A program made the position numbers and the translations under genes. Below the pieces are notes generated by a model. It worked only from the letters and a program-made list of their open reading frames with translations. It was not told where the DNA came from and made no database searches. From the NCBI GenBank assembly GCA_964537285.1, contig CAZHZT010000049.1, forward strand, positions 1 through 37,900: DNA of 37,900 nt, in the 5' to 3' direction. This DNA is from CAZHZT01 sp964537285. Lineage in GTDB: Bacteria; Bacteroidota; Bacteroidia; Chitinophagales; Saprospiraceae. This document shows positions 7,828 through 16,940 of this stretch, one piece after another. Within the stretch, counting starts at the first letter, position 1, and the number at the start of each line of letters is the position of its first letter.

Positions 7828-7920
7828 AAAAGAGAAAGTCATCAAATATTAGCGCAGCGCAAGGTGCTTGCCAAAGGCAAGCACCTTGCGCTGCGCTAAT
7901 ATTTGATGACTTTCTCTTTT
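7828..7920. repeat. Perfect palindrome with 45-bp arms at the uvrD 3' end
   Basis: The arms 7828-7872 and 7876-7920 are perfect reverse complements with a 3-nt loop (AAA). The right arm includes two bases of the uvrD stop codon (7919-7921). Neighbouring genes are codirectional (minus), so this is not only a convergent-gene device. A short A/T run (four bases) ends the arms. Confidence 0.88.
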
Positions 7921-10186
7921 ATAGTATTTGTAATTTGGCAAACTTCAGCATAATACGTTTTTGCTCTCCATCTTCAAGATCTTTAAAAAAGATGGTAGCA
8001 ACACGATTGTCGTTATTTCCGTCAATAGCAAGAACCTTGCCTTCACCAAATTTCAAATGAAGGACTTTCATTCCTGCCTGAATTTTATAACTCGGGCTCG
8101 GATTAAAATCGTCCGGATTGATAGCCGTTTTTGCAGTTTGAGAAGTTCGAGACTTAAAATTTCCTATGACCCCAGACCTTTGAGGGCCTTTATTTGAAGA
8201 AGCCTTACCGGTTCGGGCAAAAGGAGAAAGTTCAAAATGTTCGTCTGGAATTTCTTCCAGGAAGCGGCTAGGTTCGTTAAAAGTCATTTTACCAAAGCGA
8301 TAACGGGATGTTGCATAAGCCAATGTCAAAAATTGCTCCGCGCGAGTAATCGCAACATAAAACAAGCGACGCTCTTCATCCAAACCCTCCAAGGTATCCA
8401 TTGACATGAATGAAGGAAACAGCTTTTCTTCCAGCCCAACCACCATAACCGATTTAAATTCCAGGCCTTTAGCAGAGTGCACAGACATCAGAGTAACAAA
8501 GTCGGGCTGATCGGCCTCCTGATCCAGATCTGTCAATAAGGCAATATTCTGAAGATAGCTGGCGAGCGATTTATCATCTTCAATTCCATCTTCATCACTT
8601 ACTACATCATTCATAACGAAGTCCTGTATCCCGTCGAGTAGAGAATTAACGTTTTCAAGCCGGCCCAGCCCCTCTATAGAATTATCACTTTTCAGCGTAT
8701 CAATAACACCGCTTTGCTTCGCGATAAACTGAGCCACATCAAAAGCATCAGCAGTTTGCGCTTTTTTCTGAAAGGACTTAATCATCTCGACAAATCGATC
8801 CAAACTGTTTCTGGTACGCCCGCTAAAATTTACCTGCGGAATAGAATCCCACAAAGATTGATCTGCCTGGCTTGCATGATCGCTAATTTTAGAAACTGTT
8901 GTATTTCCAATTCCTCTTTTAGGATAATTGATCACTCTGCGAAGAGCTTCTTCATCCCGGATATTTACAGCCAACCTTAAGTAAGCAATTAAATCTTTCA
9001 CTTCTTTGCGCTGGTAGAAAGAAAGACCACCGAAAACTTTGTAGGGGACATTTTGCCTTCGAAGGTATTCTTCAAAGATCCTTGACTGTGCATTTGTTCT
9101 GTACAAGATCGCAAAGTCTTTATTGCTGAGATGATAGCGATTTTTTTGTTCTATAATAAGATCGGCAATACGCTTTGCTTCTTCGTTGTCGGCGACTGCT
9201 TTGATGAGCTTAATTTTATGGCCCTGCCCTTTATCCGACCATATTTTTTTAGGTATTTGCTTTTGATTAAAAGAAATCAATTCATTGGCAGCGTTAACGA
9301 TGTGGTTGGTGGAACGGTAGTTTTGTTCCAGTTTGAACACCTTGAGTTCTGGAAAATCTTCTTGAAAATTTAAAATATTTTCGATGGTTGCCCCCCGGAA
9401 GGCATAGATACTCTGGGCATCATCCCCGACAATACATATATTTCTGGGACTTTGAGAATAACGAACCAACTTTTTCAGGATCGCATACTGCAAGTAATTG
9501 GTATCCTGAAACTCATCTACCAGTACATACTTGAAGCGCTCACGATATTTATCCAGGACATCTGGATTTTTGTGCCAGAGTTCATATAATCTGTACAAAA
9601 GGTCATCGAAATCCATAGCCCCTGCTCGTTTGCACTGGGCAGTATATTTTTCATAAACTTCATGAAACCTCGGGCGGCGGTTATGTTGATCTTGCATCAT
9701 CAACTCCTCATTTTGAACATATAGTTTAGGAGGGATGAGATTAGACTTAGCGGAAGAGATCCGGCTTTTGACAGCATTTACATTGTATTGGTTGGGGTCT
9801 AGTTTCAAATCCTTAAGGATATTCTTAATCACACTTTTACTGTCTTCCGTATCATAAATAGTAAAATTCGGTGGATAACCGATTTTTTCGGCCTCCATAC
9901 GTAAGATGCGAGCAAATAAAGAGTGAAAAGTACCCGACCACACCCTTCTTGCCAAGCCACCTACCACAGCTTCAATCCGTTCCCCCATTTCACGAGCGGC
10001 TTTATTGGTAAAGGTTAAAGAAAGAATTTCCCAAGGCGGAACGCCTTCCTTGATCAAATGCGCAATTCGATAAGTAAGTACTCTTGTTTTTCCGGAACCA
10101 GGCCCGGCGATAACCATAACAGGGCCATTAATAGTCGTTACAGCCTGGCGTTGAATATCATTTAGTTTCGATAAATAGTCCTGCAT
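7919..10186 (-). CDS. pcrA: UvrD/PcrA-type DNA helicase
   Basis: A superfamily 1A 3'-5' DNA helicase of 755 residues, acting in nucleotide-excision and mismatch repair and in removing blocks at forks. All motifs are intact: Q-motif LNDIQRQAV, Walker A GPGSGKT (about residues 28-34), Ia TFTNKAAREM, DEFQDTN, GDDAQSIYAFRGA, QNYRS, SVHSAKGLEF and YVAITRA. The C-terminal tail ends in a Tudor-like segment (VLHLKFGEGKVLAID), the part that contacts RNA polymerase in PcrA. Length fits the family. The name uvrD is equally defensible. The stop codon overlaps the end of the palindrome at 7828-7920. Confidence 0.95.
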   Translation of the reverse strand: MQDYLSKLNDIQRQAVTTINGPVMVIAGPGSGKTRVLTYRIAHLIKEGVPPWEILSLTFTNKAAREMGERIEAVVGGLARRVWSGTFHSLFARILRMEAEKIGYPPNFTIYDTEDSKSVIKNILKDLKLDPNQYNVNAVKSRISSAKSNLIPPKLYVQNEELMMQDQHNRRPRFHEVYEKYTAQCKRAGAMDFDDLLYRLYELWHKNPDVLDKYRERFKYVLVDEFQDTNYLQYAILKKLVRYSQSPRNICIVGDDAQSIYAFRGATIENILNFQEDFPELKVFKLEQNYRSTNHIVNAANELISFNQKQIPKKIWSDKGQGHKIKLIKAVADNEEAKRIADLIIEQKNRYHLSNKDFAILYRTNAQSRIFEEYLRRQNVPYKVFGGLSFYQRKEVKDLIAYLRLAVNIRDEEALRRVINYPKRGIGNTTVSKISDHASQADQSLWDSIPQVNFSGRTRNSLDRFVEMIKSFQKKAQTADAFDVAQFIAKQSGVIDTLKSDNSIEGLGRLENVNSLLDGIQDFVMNDVVSDEDGIEDDKSLASYLQNIALLTDLDQEADQPDFVTLMSVHSAKGLEFKSVMVVGLEEKLFPSFMSMDTLEGLDEERRLFYVAITRAEQFLTLAYATSRYRFGKMTFNEPSRFLEEIPDEHFELSPFARTGKASSNKGPQRSGVIGNFKSRTSQTAKTAINPDDFNPSPSYKIQAGMKVLHLKFGEGKVLAIDGNNDNRVATIFFKDLEDGEQKRIMLKFAKLQIL

Positions 10187-10215
10187 ATTAAATTATATAG
10201 CGGTTAACGGGAAAT

Positions 10216-10288
10216 GGATAAGGTAGGACGCGATTGGCGCATTTGAGGCTTTAGGCCTCAAATGCGCCAATCGCGTCCTACCTTATCC
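10216..10288. repeat. Perfect palindrome with 34-bp arms between rimK and uvrD
   Basis: The arms 10216-10249 and 10255-10288 are perfect reverse complements around TTTAG. It lies downstream of rimK (stop at 10353) and 30 bp upstream of the uvrD start, all on the minus strand. It probably ends the rimK transcript. Part of its outer sequence (GTAGGACGCGA) is shared with the palindrome at 6653. Confidence 0.87.
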
Positions 10289-10352
10289 GCAACTTGCATT
10301 TATTAATGTAGTCTTTAATGTTAACTTCAAAATTACGAAAAAAGTGGAATTT

Positions 10353-11231
10353 TTAAGGCCTGCCGGCCATTCTTTCCAACCATTCTACAATTTCTCCTGC
10401 TACATCAACCCTGGTGACAGATTCAATGCCCTCCAAGCCAGGGGAGGCATTCACTTCCAATAGTAAAGGGCCATTACGGGAAGGAAGCATATCTACACCA
10501 GCCACAGATAATCCACATAATTCAGTGGCCCTTAGAGCCATTTTTTCTTCTTCTTCAGACAGTTTTATTTTAAACCCGGTTCCTCCGCGATGTAAATTTG
10601 CCCGGAACTCCCCGGGCAAAGCTTTGCGTTTCATGGCAGCTACTACTTCCCCCCCAACGACCAGGGCCCGAATGTCTTTACCTTCGGACTCCTTAATGTA
10701 CTTTTGGAGGATAAATTTTTCCCTGGTTTTTAGAAATGCTTCTGTAACAGCTTGAGCAGTAGGCAATTTATCCGCCAGAATTACCCCCATCCCATGGGTA
10801 CCATCAAGCAGTTTGATGACAAGCGGGAAACCCAATCGCTGAAAAGCCTTACCCAAATCTAAGAGATTAGGGGCAAAAATTGTCGGAGGGATGGCTATTC
10901 CGGCTTCACTCATAATTTGAAGGCAGCTCAGCTTATCTCTTGTTTTAAGCAGGCCATCTGATGAAGCCGTTACAGGTATTTTCATGGCTTCAAGATGCCG
11001 GATAATAGTGCTCCCTAACTGTGAAACAGAAGATCCTATCCGGGCAATCACTCCATCGACTTGTTCCAGTGAGCGATCTCCATAAAAAATGGATACATTT
11101 TTCCCACTCATTATTAGTTGACAGCGGCTTATATCAACCATTTCTACAGAGTGCTTACGCTTTTTAGCTGCACGCAATAAACTTTGGGTAGAATACAATT
11201 GCGGCCCTTTCGAGAGGATAACAATTTTCAA
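10353..11231 (-). CDS. rimK: RimK-family ATP-grasp glutamate ligase
   Basis: A 292-residue ATP-grasp ligase. In E. coli, RimK adds glutamate residues to the C-terminus of ribosomal protein S6. Visible family traits are the N-terminal RimK domain (MKIVILSKGPQLYSTQSL), the lid and ATP-binding lysines (PLVIKLLDGTHGMGV), KYIKESEGKDIRALVVGG, and the metal-binding end (LLEVNASPGLEGIE). The N-terminus matches true RimK better than the related lysine-synthesis ligase LysX. The glutamylation target was not checked here. It is divergent from the DsbD-like gene across 269 bp. Confidence 0.9.
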   Translation of the reverse strand: MKIVILSKGPQLYSTQSLLRAAKKRKHSVEMVDISRCQLIMSGKNVSIFYGDRSLEQVDGVIARIGSSVSQLGSTIIRHLEAMKIPVTASSDGLLKTRDKLSCLQIMSEAGIAIPPTIFAPNLLDLGKAFQRLGFPLVIKLLDGTHGMGVILADKLPTAQAVTEAFLKTREKFILQKYIKESEGKDIRALVVGGEVVAAMKRKALPGEFRANLHRGGTGFKIKLSEEEEKMALRATELCGLSVAGVDMLPSRNGPLLLEVNASPGLEGIESVTRVDVAGEIVEWLERMAGRP

Positions 11232-11409
11232 CTTAACAACAGTTATTGACTTATTGGGCTACTCAAAAAGCAGTTCGTTAGCTCTGGCAGCTCCAATAGT
11301 TAATGATTTTAATAATGGGTTAATGTAATATTAAAAAGGCAATAAATCACATCTCAAATGAAATTTTCTTTATTATTTTGAATATCAGAAAAGTTGAAGC
11401 AATTAATTG

Positions 11410-11417
11410 TATTTTTG
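11410..11417 (+). promoter_or_regulatory. Possible -7 element for the DsbD-like gene
   Basis: TATTTTTG matches the Bacteroidota -7 consensus TAnnTTTG and lies 84 bp before the ATG. No TTTG is found at the ideal 19-bp spacing; a TTG lies 13 bp upstream. This is a consensus match only. Confidence 0.35.
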
Positions 11418-11500
11418 CAAGTAATTCATATTAGGCTACTGAATAATAAAATAAATTTTTTATAAAAAATCGCTCTCTTAAAATTAAAGCACGAAGGATC

Positions 11501-14110
11501 ATGTTGAGAAAAATTGGAATTTTACTCGCTTTAAGTACTGTTTTCGGGCCTGTTTTTGGCCAAATATTTCAACCAGTAAGCTGGGAATGGACTTCCAGTC
11601 ACCTCGGAGGTGAAGAATATGAACTTATTTTTAAAGCAGAAATCGATGACACCTGGTCGGTTTATTCTCAATACCTGGATAGTGAGGACGGGCCGATTCC
11701 CACCTCTTTCAATTTTGACGAAAGCGATCACTTTAGCTTGATCGGAAAAACAGAGGAAAGTGGAAAGCGCCTTGAAGGCTTCGATCCTATTTTTGAGATG
11801 AAGCTCGTAAAATACAAAAACAAAGTAACTTTTACTCAAAAAATAAAATGCCAGGATACCTCTGTTCCAATCACGGGCTACCTGACCTTCATGACCTGCA
11901 ATGATGAGCGATGTCTTCCTCCGGAAGATGTGGATTTTTCATTTAATCTCAAACCCTCTACAAATAGCCAACATTCTACCGAGAGCAAACCCGTAAAAGG
12001 GGCTCCCACTGCTGAGGAATCTGCACCAAAGCTATCTGAGCCTGCGAAGGAGAAAGAAGAAGTAAAGGATGGCAAAAAGTCCACTTCTGTAGCTCCGGCA
12101 GCCCAGAGCAAACCTTCTAACACAGGTATACTTGATCCGGTAAAGTGGGGAGCCGAAATCAAAAAGATTAATGACAACACCTTCGAATTAGTTGTAAAAG
12201 CTAAAATCCAGGAAGGCTGGAATATCTACTCTCAGTCGCTTAGTGGTGAGGATGGTCCAATACCAACTACTTTTTATTTTGATGAAGGCGATCACTATGC
12301 CCTTAACGGGGAAACGAAGGAGTCCAGTAGCAAGCTCGTAAAAGAATACGACAAGAATTTTGACATGGAGCTCATAAAGCTCAAGAAGGACGCCACCTAT
12401 AAAACAACCTTAAATGTAAAAGATCCGACAGCAGCGATTACCGGAGCTGTAGAATTCATGTGTTGTGATGATTCCCGCTGCTTGCCTCCGACAGAAGTTG
12501 TTTTCGAGGCAACTCCCGCCAAACTTCAGGTTGCAATGGGAGACGATATACAAGATACAGGCCTTGCCGATCCTGCTGTGAATATAGGTTCAGAAAATAC
12601 TATTTTCTCGCTAAACCTTGAGCCCAATGCTTCGCCGGTGACAGAATGTGCCGTAGCCTCTACCTCTACCAAGAACAAAGGCATCTGGTCAATATTTTTC
12701 CTAGGGCTACTGGGAGGGTTATTTGCTTTACTTACGCCTTGCGTTTTTCCAATGATTCCGTTAACGGTAAGTTTTTTCACAAAAGGCTCTGAAAACAAAA
12801 GCAGAGGAATGACTCAAGCCGTTCTTTACGGCGTATTTATTTTGGGAGTATATTTATTATTAAGTATTCCGTTCCATTTAATGGATTCCATTAATCCGGA
12901 TATTTTAAATGAAATTTCTACCAACGTATGGCTTAACATCGCCTTTTTCTTAATATTCTTGTTCTTTGCATTTTCATTCTTCGGATATTATGAACTGACC
13001 CTTCCATCAAGCTGGGCGAACAAAACGAGTCAGGCCGAAGGTATCGGAGGGGTGCTAGGCGTATTTTTTATGGCGCTAACACTAGCATTGGTTTCCTTCT
13101 CCTGTACCGGCCCAATTCTCGGAGGCTTATTAGCAGGGGCCATTTCTTCTAATGGCGGAGCGATGCAATTAACGGCGGGCATGGGAGGTTTTGGCTTAGC
13201 ATTGGCCTTACCATTTGCCTTATTTGCAGCATTCCCAAGTTGGATGAACAACCTGCCCAAATCAGGAGGATGGTTGAATTCTGTAAAAGTAGTTTTGGGC
13301 TTCGCGGAATTGGCACTGGCGTTTAAGTTTTTATCCAACGCAGATTTGGTAAAACGTTGGGGATTATTGAAAATTGAGCCATTTTTAATCATTTGGATCA
13401 TGTGTGCTATTGGCCTGGCTTTATATTTATTTGGGAAAATTAAATTCCCACATGATTCCCCGATAAAGAAGCTATCCAAAACTCGAATGTCTTTAGGCGT
13501 ATTAGCTGTAGCCTTTGCCATCTATTTGGCATCCGGCTTTATCTACAACGAAAAAACAAATACATTTACCTCACTAACGCTACTTAGTGGTTTAGCGCCC
13601 CCAGTAGGTTATAGTTGGATCTATCCAAAGAAATGCCCGGGTAACCTAGATTGCTTTAAGGACTTGGAGCAGGGTATTTCATATGCCAAAGAGAAAAATA
13701 AGCCTGTAATTCTTGACTTTACGGGCTATGCTTGCGTGAATTGCCGTAAAATGGAGGAACATATCTGGCCAAAGTCTCCGGTAAATAGCATGCTAAAAGA
13801 AGATTTTGTGCTGATTTCTTTATATGTTGATGACAAAGTAGAACTTCCTACTGAAGAACAAAAAGTAGTGGAAACGGCTACAGGAGGTACCCGTAAGTTA
13901 CGTACTTATGGCAATAAATGGGCACATTTCCAAACACAATACTTCAATATCAACTCTCAACCTTACTACGTCCTACTTTCACCTGATGGGAAGTTGCTTA
14001 ATCAACCAGTGGCCTACACGCCTGACGCGGACAAATATGCGGAATTCCTTCGCTGCGGGCTCGATGCTTTTGAACAACTGAAAGATGGAGAATTACTAGG
14101 AAGTAAATAG
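11501..14110 (+). CDS. DsbD-like thiol:disulfide interchange protein with doubled N-terminal domain
   Basis: An 869-residue membrane protein that should carry electrons from cytoplasmic thioredoxin to the periplasm. In order it has a signal peptide; a DsbD-alpha-like domain (about 22-150) ending in CNDERCLPP; a Lys/Ser/Glu-rich linker (about 150-205); a second similar domain (about 206-340) ending in CCDDSRCLPP; a CcdA/DsbD membrane core with TPCVFPMIP (about 410) and SFSCTGP (about 533); and a thioredoxin-like domain with CVNC (Cys about 745 and 748). E. coli DsbD has one alpha domain and about 565 residues, so the doubling is notable. AAGGA lies just before the ATG. A perfect palindrome follows the stop. 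Confidence 0.9.
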   Translation: MLRKIGILLALSTVFGPVFGQIFQPVSWEWTSSHLGGEEYELIFKAEIDDTWSVYSQYLDSEDGPIPTSFNFDESDHFSLIGKTEESGKRLEGFDPIFEMKLVKYKNKVTFTQKIKCQDTSVPITGYLTFMTCNDERCLPPEDVDFSFNLKPSTNSQHSTESKPVKGAPTAEESAPKLSEPAKEKEEVKDGKKSTSVAPAAQSKPSNTGILDPVKWGAEIKKINDNTFELVVKAKIQEGWNIYSQSLSGEDGPIPTTFYFDEGDHYALNGETKESSSKLVKEYDKNFDMELIKLKKDATYKTTLNVKDPTAAITGAVEFMCCDDSRCLPPTEVVFEATPAKLQVAMGDDIQDTGLADPAVNIGSENTIFSLNLEPNASPVTECAVASTSTKNKGIWSIFFLGLLGGLFALLTPCVFPMIPLTVSFFTKGSENKSRGMTQAVLYGVFILGVYLLLSIPFHLMDSINPDILNEISTNVWLNIAFFLIFLFFAFSFFGYYELTLPSSWANKTSQAEGIGGVLGVFFMALTLALVSFSCTGPILGGLLAGAISSNGGAMQLTAGMGGFGLALALPFALFAAFPSWMNNLPKSGGWLNSVKVVLGFAELALAFKFLSNADLVKRWGLLKIEPFLIIWIMCAIGLALYLFGKIKFPHDSPIKKLSKTRMSLGVLAVAFAIYLASGFIYNEKTNTFTSLTLLSGLAPPVGYSWIYPKKCPGNLDCFKDLEQGISYAKEKNKPVILDFTGYACVNCRKMEEHIWPKSPVNSMLKEDFVLISLYVDDKVELPTEEQKVVETATGGTRKLRTYGNKWAHFQTQYFNINSQPYYVLLSPDGKLLNQPVAYTPDADKYAEFLRCGLDAFEQLKDGELLGSK

Positions 14111-14118
14111 AGGTATTT

Positions 14119-14196
14119 GAGATAAATATGAATAAGGCCCTGAATTTATTCCGCCATCTGGCGGAATAAATTCAGGGCCTTATTCATATTTATCTC
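14119..14196. repeat. Perfect palindrome with 38-bp arms after the DsbD-like gene
   Basis: The arms 14119-14156 and 14159-14196 are perfect reverse complements with only 2 nt between them (TC). It begins 9 bp after the DsbD-like stop, and the next gene starts in the same direction 40 bp later. No T-tract follows. It is likely the transcript end of the DsbD-like gene. Confidence 0.88.
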
Positions 14197-14236
14197 CGTT
14201 CATTACTTAGTTTTGCGGCCTAAAAGAAAAGAACGC

Positions 14237-15844
14237 ATGAAGCGATTGAGTAACCAGCAGAAGGAATATTTTCTTTTCGGCCTTATTTTGGCCTTATTGC
14301 TCCCTGCCCTATCCATAAACATTGGCTTGCTGGCTTTCATTGATGACGAGTCTATTCGTTCGCTGGTAGCTATGGAAATGTACCTTTCCGGAAACTACAT
14401 CACTCCGACTATACACGGAGAATACTATTATTTGAAACCACCTCTTTATAATTGGCTTTTACTGATTTTCTTCAATATAAGCGGTACATTCAATGAATAT
14501 ACCGCCCGTTTTGCTACGGTAGTGTTTCTGTTATTATTTGCCGCAACGATATTCCATTATTCCAGGAAGCACTTTACTATCCGGCAATCTTTTTTGAATG
14601 CTATAATTTTTATTACCTGTGGGAGGGTACTCTTTTGGGACTCCTTCCTGGGGTTAATAGACATGTGCTTTTCCTGGTTGATGTTCAGTTTGTTTATGGT
14701 GATTTACCATCAATACGAAAAGGAGCAATATTACAAACTGTTTTTTTTCAGTTACCTTTTAGCTGCGGCAGGTTTTCTAATGAAAGGCTTGCCAGCGATT
14801 GTGTTTTTAGGCATTACCTTGCTCACCTTCTTTATTTATCGCAAAAAGTTCTGGAAGTTATTCTCCTTGCCTCATATACTGGCAGGCTTCACTTTTTTAG
14901 GAATCATTGCCAGTTATTATCTGATTTACAATCAATATAATGGCCTCGAGAACATTTTTTACAGCCTATTCAACGAATCCACCAAAAGGACTGCGGTTCA
15001 CTTTGGAATTTGGGAAGCCATACTACACTTTTTCACGTTTCCCTTTGAAATGATCTATCATTTTCTCCCCTGGGCCCTATTTGTAATTTTCTTTATCAGG
15101 AAAGATATTCTAAAACAAATTAGGTCTAATGATTTTATCACCTATTTGCTTCTGATTTTTTTAACCAATATTTTTCCTTATTGGACTTCACCGGAGGTAT
15201 ATCCCAGATACCTGCTAATGCTGGCGCCATTAATCTTTACCACCTATGTATTCTGGCTTCCCATTCATGAGAAAGAAAGGAGCTGGCAATTTCATTTTTT
15301 CGATAAATTATTTCTCGCAGCTATTCTTGTCGCTGCTATAGGCAGTTTTCTGCCTTACTTTCTGGAGCGTGCTTATCCAATTCCGTATCTGTATTTGAAG
15401 CTGATCGTCATTCACGTTCTAATGATAGGCCTGTGCGCTTTGTATATACTTTGGAAACCTCAGAGAACGCTTATTTTTGCAGCCGCATTGCTGGTTATCC
15501 GCCTAGGGTTCGACTGGTTTGTATTGCCCGATAGAGAAGCCAATGATTTTGGCAGCATTAGCCGGGCAGACTCCATCCGCATTGGCGAAAAATATAAAGA
15601 CCGAGAATTATATTTATACAAAAAAAACGTACGATTGACGTTTAATGCCTTTTATATCTCCGGCGAAAGAGAAGAGATTTTGAAATACAAAGACGGGAAA
15701 GCCAAACCGGGTGCACTGTATTTAATTGATCCCGCCATCCATAAAAATGTACCTTATTCAAACGCATTGGATTCGTTGCGCATCCGGTACGAACGAAGGA
15801 CTTTATTGCTGGTGGAATTGGAAACCCCGAATGATCAGGAGTAA
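14237..15844 (+). CDS. ArnT/PMT-like GT-C glycosyltransferase
   Basis: A polytopic inner-membrane protein of about 535 residues with ten or more hydrophobic segments. The first loop carries the GT-C signature FIDDESIRSLVAMEMYLSG with the acidic pair, then HGEYYYLKPPLYNWLL, typical of the GT39/GT83 (PMT/ArnT) families that move a sugar from a polyprenyl-phosphate donor. The acceptor (lipid A, protein or glycan) cannot be told. The frame opens at a TTG (14213), but the ATG at 14237 (MKRLSNQQ) is preferred. The flippase-like gene follows in the same direction 65 bp later, after a hairpin. Confidence 0.85.
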   Translation: MKRLSNQQKEYFLFGLILALLLPALSINIGLLAFIDDESIRSLVAMEMYLSGNYITPTIHGEYYYLKPPLYNWLLLIFFNISGTFNEYTARFATVVFLLLFAATIFHYSRKHFTIRQSFLNAIIFITCGRVLFWDSFLGLIDMCFSWLMFSLFMVIYHQYEKEQYYKLFFFSYLLAAAGFLMKGLPAIVFLGITLLTFFIYRKKFWKLFSLPHILAGFTFLGIIASYYLIYNQYNGLENIFYSLFNESTKRTAVHFGIWEAILHFFTFPFEMIYHFLPWALFVIFFIRKDILKQIRSNDFITYLLLIFLTNIFPYWTSPEVYPRYLLMLAPLIFTTYVFWLPIHEKERSWQFHFFDKLFLAAILVAAIGSFLPYFLERAYPIPYLYLKLIVIHVLMIGLCALYILWKPQRTLIFAAALLVIRLGFDWFVLPDREANDFGSISRADSIRIGEKYKDRELYLYKKNVRLTFNAFYISGEREEILKYKDGKAKPGALYLIDPAIHKNVPYSNALDSLRIRYERRTLLLVELETPNDQE

Positions 15845-15856
15845 GCTATTAATAAA

Positions 15857-15896
15857 TAGATCATTCAAAAGCAAAGCATTGCTTTTGAATGATCTA
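15857..15896. terminator. Perfect 18-bp-arm hairpin between two plus-strand membrane protein genes
   Basis: The arms 15857-15874 and 15879-15896 are perfect reverse complements around AGCA, starting 12 bp after the glycosyltransferase stop. It is followed by AAAA rather than T's on the plus strand. The next gene starts 13 bp further, so this hairpin either ends the first transcript or sits inside a two-gene message. Confidence 0.75.
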
Positions 15897-15909
15897 AAAA
15901 GCCCCTTCT

Positions 15910-16767
15910 ATGCGTTGGTTAAAATTTTTATTAAAACTATCTATATCACTAATCGCACTCTATTTTGTATTTACCAAGATAGAGTGGGCAACGGTATGGC
16001 AAACCATTAAGCAGGTATCGCCGCTATGGTTGACCTCCGCCATTATTTTTTTCATCCTTTCCAAGTGGATATCGACCTATCGCCTGCAGGTATTTTGGCA
16101 AAGTGCAGGCGTACACATTTCTGATAATTTAAATATCAAGCTTTACCTTTTGGGCATGTACTACAACCTGTTTTTACCCGGAGGTATTGGTGGTGATGGT
16201 TACAAGGTTTACCTTCTCAATAAATCTCATCAGGTCGGCGTCAAACCCCTTTTCCACGCGGTATTACTAGATCGCTTGAATGGTTTATTAGCACTTTTTT
16301 GCTTGATGGTGGTATTTTTCTTTTTTACGCCCAAGGTTTTTCCATTGAAAATATTTTCTCTATTGCTTGTTCCCCTTGCACTGGTTACTTTTTACTATAT
16401 GCTGAAATGGCTATTCAAGGCTTTTGTTGGCTCATTTGCAAAAACGACGCTTTATTCATTTGGGGTTCAAACGGCTCAGGTCATAGCAGCTCTATCTCTA
16501 TTATTGGCTCTGGATAGTACTCATCAGATGATATCCTACCTTGCATTATTTCTGGCTTCTTCCATTATGGCTGCCCTTCCGATCACGGTTGGAGGGGCCG
16601 GGGCACGTGAGCTTACGTTTCTTCATGGGGCGGTCTTTCTTGGCTTAGAGGAAAATATAGCGGTGGCGGTGAGTATTTTGTTTTACGGGATTACGGCGGT
16701 AGTGTCGTTGGGGGGGATTTATTTTAGTTTTAATACGGAGGCGTTTGAGGTTAGAGAGGGAGTGTGA
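15910..16767 (+). CDS. Lysylphosphatidylglycerol synthase TM-region / flippase-like membrane protein
   Basis: A 285-residue integral membrane protein of the LPG_synthase_TM (UPF0104/YbhN-like) family. Hydrophobic segments run throughout, and the family motifs are seen: SKWISTYRLQVF, LYLLGMYYNLFLPGGIGGDGYKVY (shown here in part), and PITVGGAGARELTF near the C-terminus. MprF-like proteins use this module to flip lipids, but here there is no aminoacyltransferase domain, so it is a stand-alone module. It sits next to GT-C-type enzymes, which suggests a role in lipid-linked sugar handling, though this is inference only. Confidence 0.85.
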   Translation: MRWLKFLLKLSISLIALYFVFTKIEWATVWQTIKQVSPLWLTSAIIFFILSKWISTYRLQVFWQSAGVHISDNLNIKLYLLGMYYNLFLPGGIGGDGYKVYLLNKSHQVGVKPLFHAVLLDRLNGLLALFCLMVVFFFFTPKVFPLKIFSLLLVPLALVTFYYMLKWLFKAFVGSFAKTTLYSFGVQTAQVIAALSLLLALDSTHQMISYLALFLASSIMAALPITVGGAGARELTFLHGAVFLGLEENIAVAVSILFYGITAVVSLGGIYFSFNTEAFEVREGV

Positions 16768-16804
16768 TTGTAAGGAGGGAGAAGTAAGGGTTGGGATGAT
16801 TAGT

Positions 16805-16856
16805 TTAGTGACAACAGATCATTGGTTCCGAGATGACCTCGGAACCAGCACACTAA
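16805..16856. terminator. Two-step hairpin between convergent genes
   Basis: The inner arms 16824-16832 and 16838-16846 (GGTTCCGAG and its complement) and the outer arms 16805-16810 and 16851-16856 (TTAGTG and its complement) are perfect. Compared with the other gene ends here this is a modest structure. It lies between the convergent flippase-like and GT-C-like genes and may serve both. The rest of 16768-16940 shows nothing notable. Confidence 0.5.
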
Positions 16857-16940
16857 TGAAAAGACTTCCGGGGGCATTAAAATTCAGTTTACCCGAAACG
16901 CAGAACGCCGCTTGGCCCAGATAAAAGATAATTTTTCCCC

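Noticed and set aside
11232..11500. A possible riboswitch or RNA gene upstream of the DsbD-like gene
   Set aside because: No known motif or convincing stem was found beyond AT-rich sequence; only a -7-like element was kept.
14213..14236. TTG start of the GT39-like frame
   Set aside because: The next in-frame ATG (14237) is closer to the first membrane segment and a more usual start; the added residues are only a basic run.
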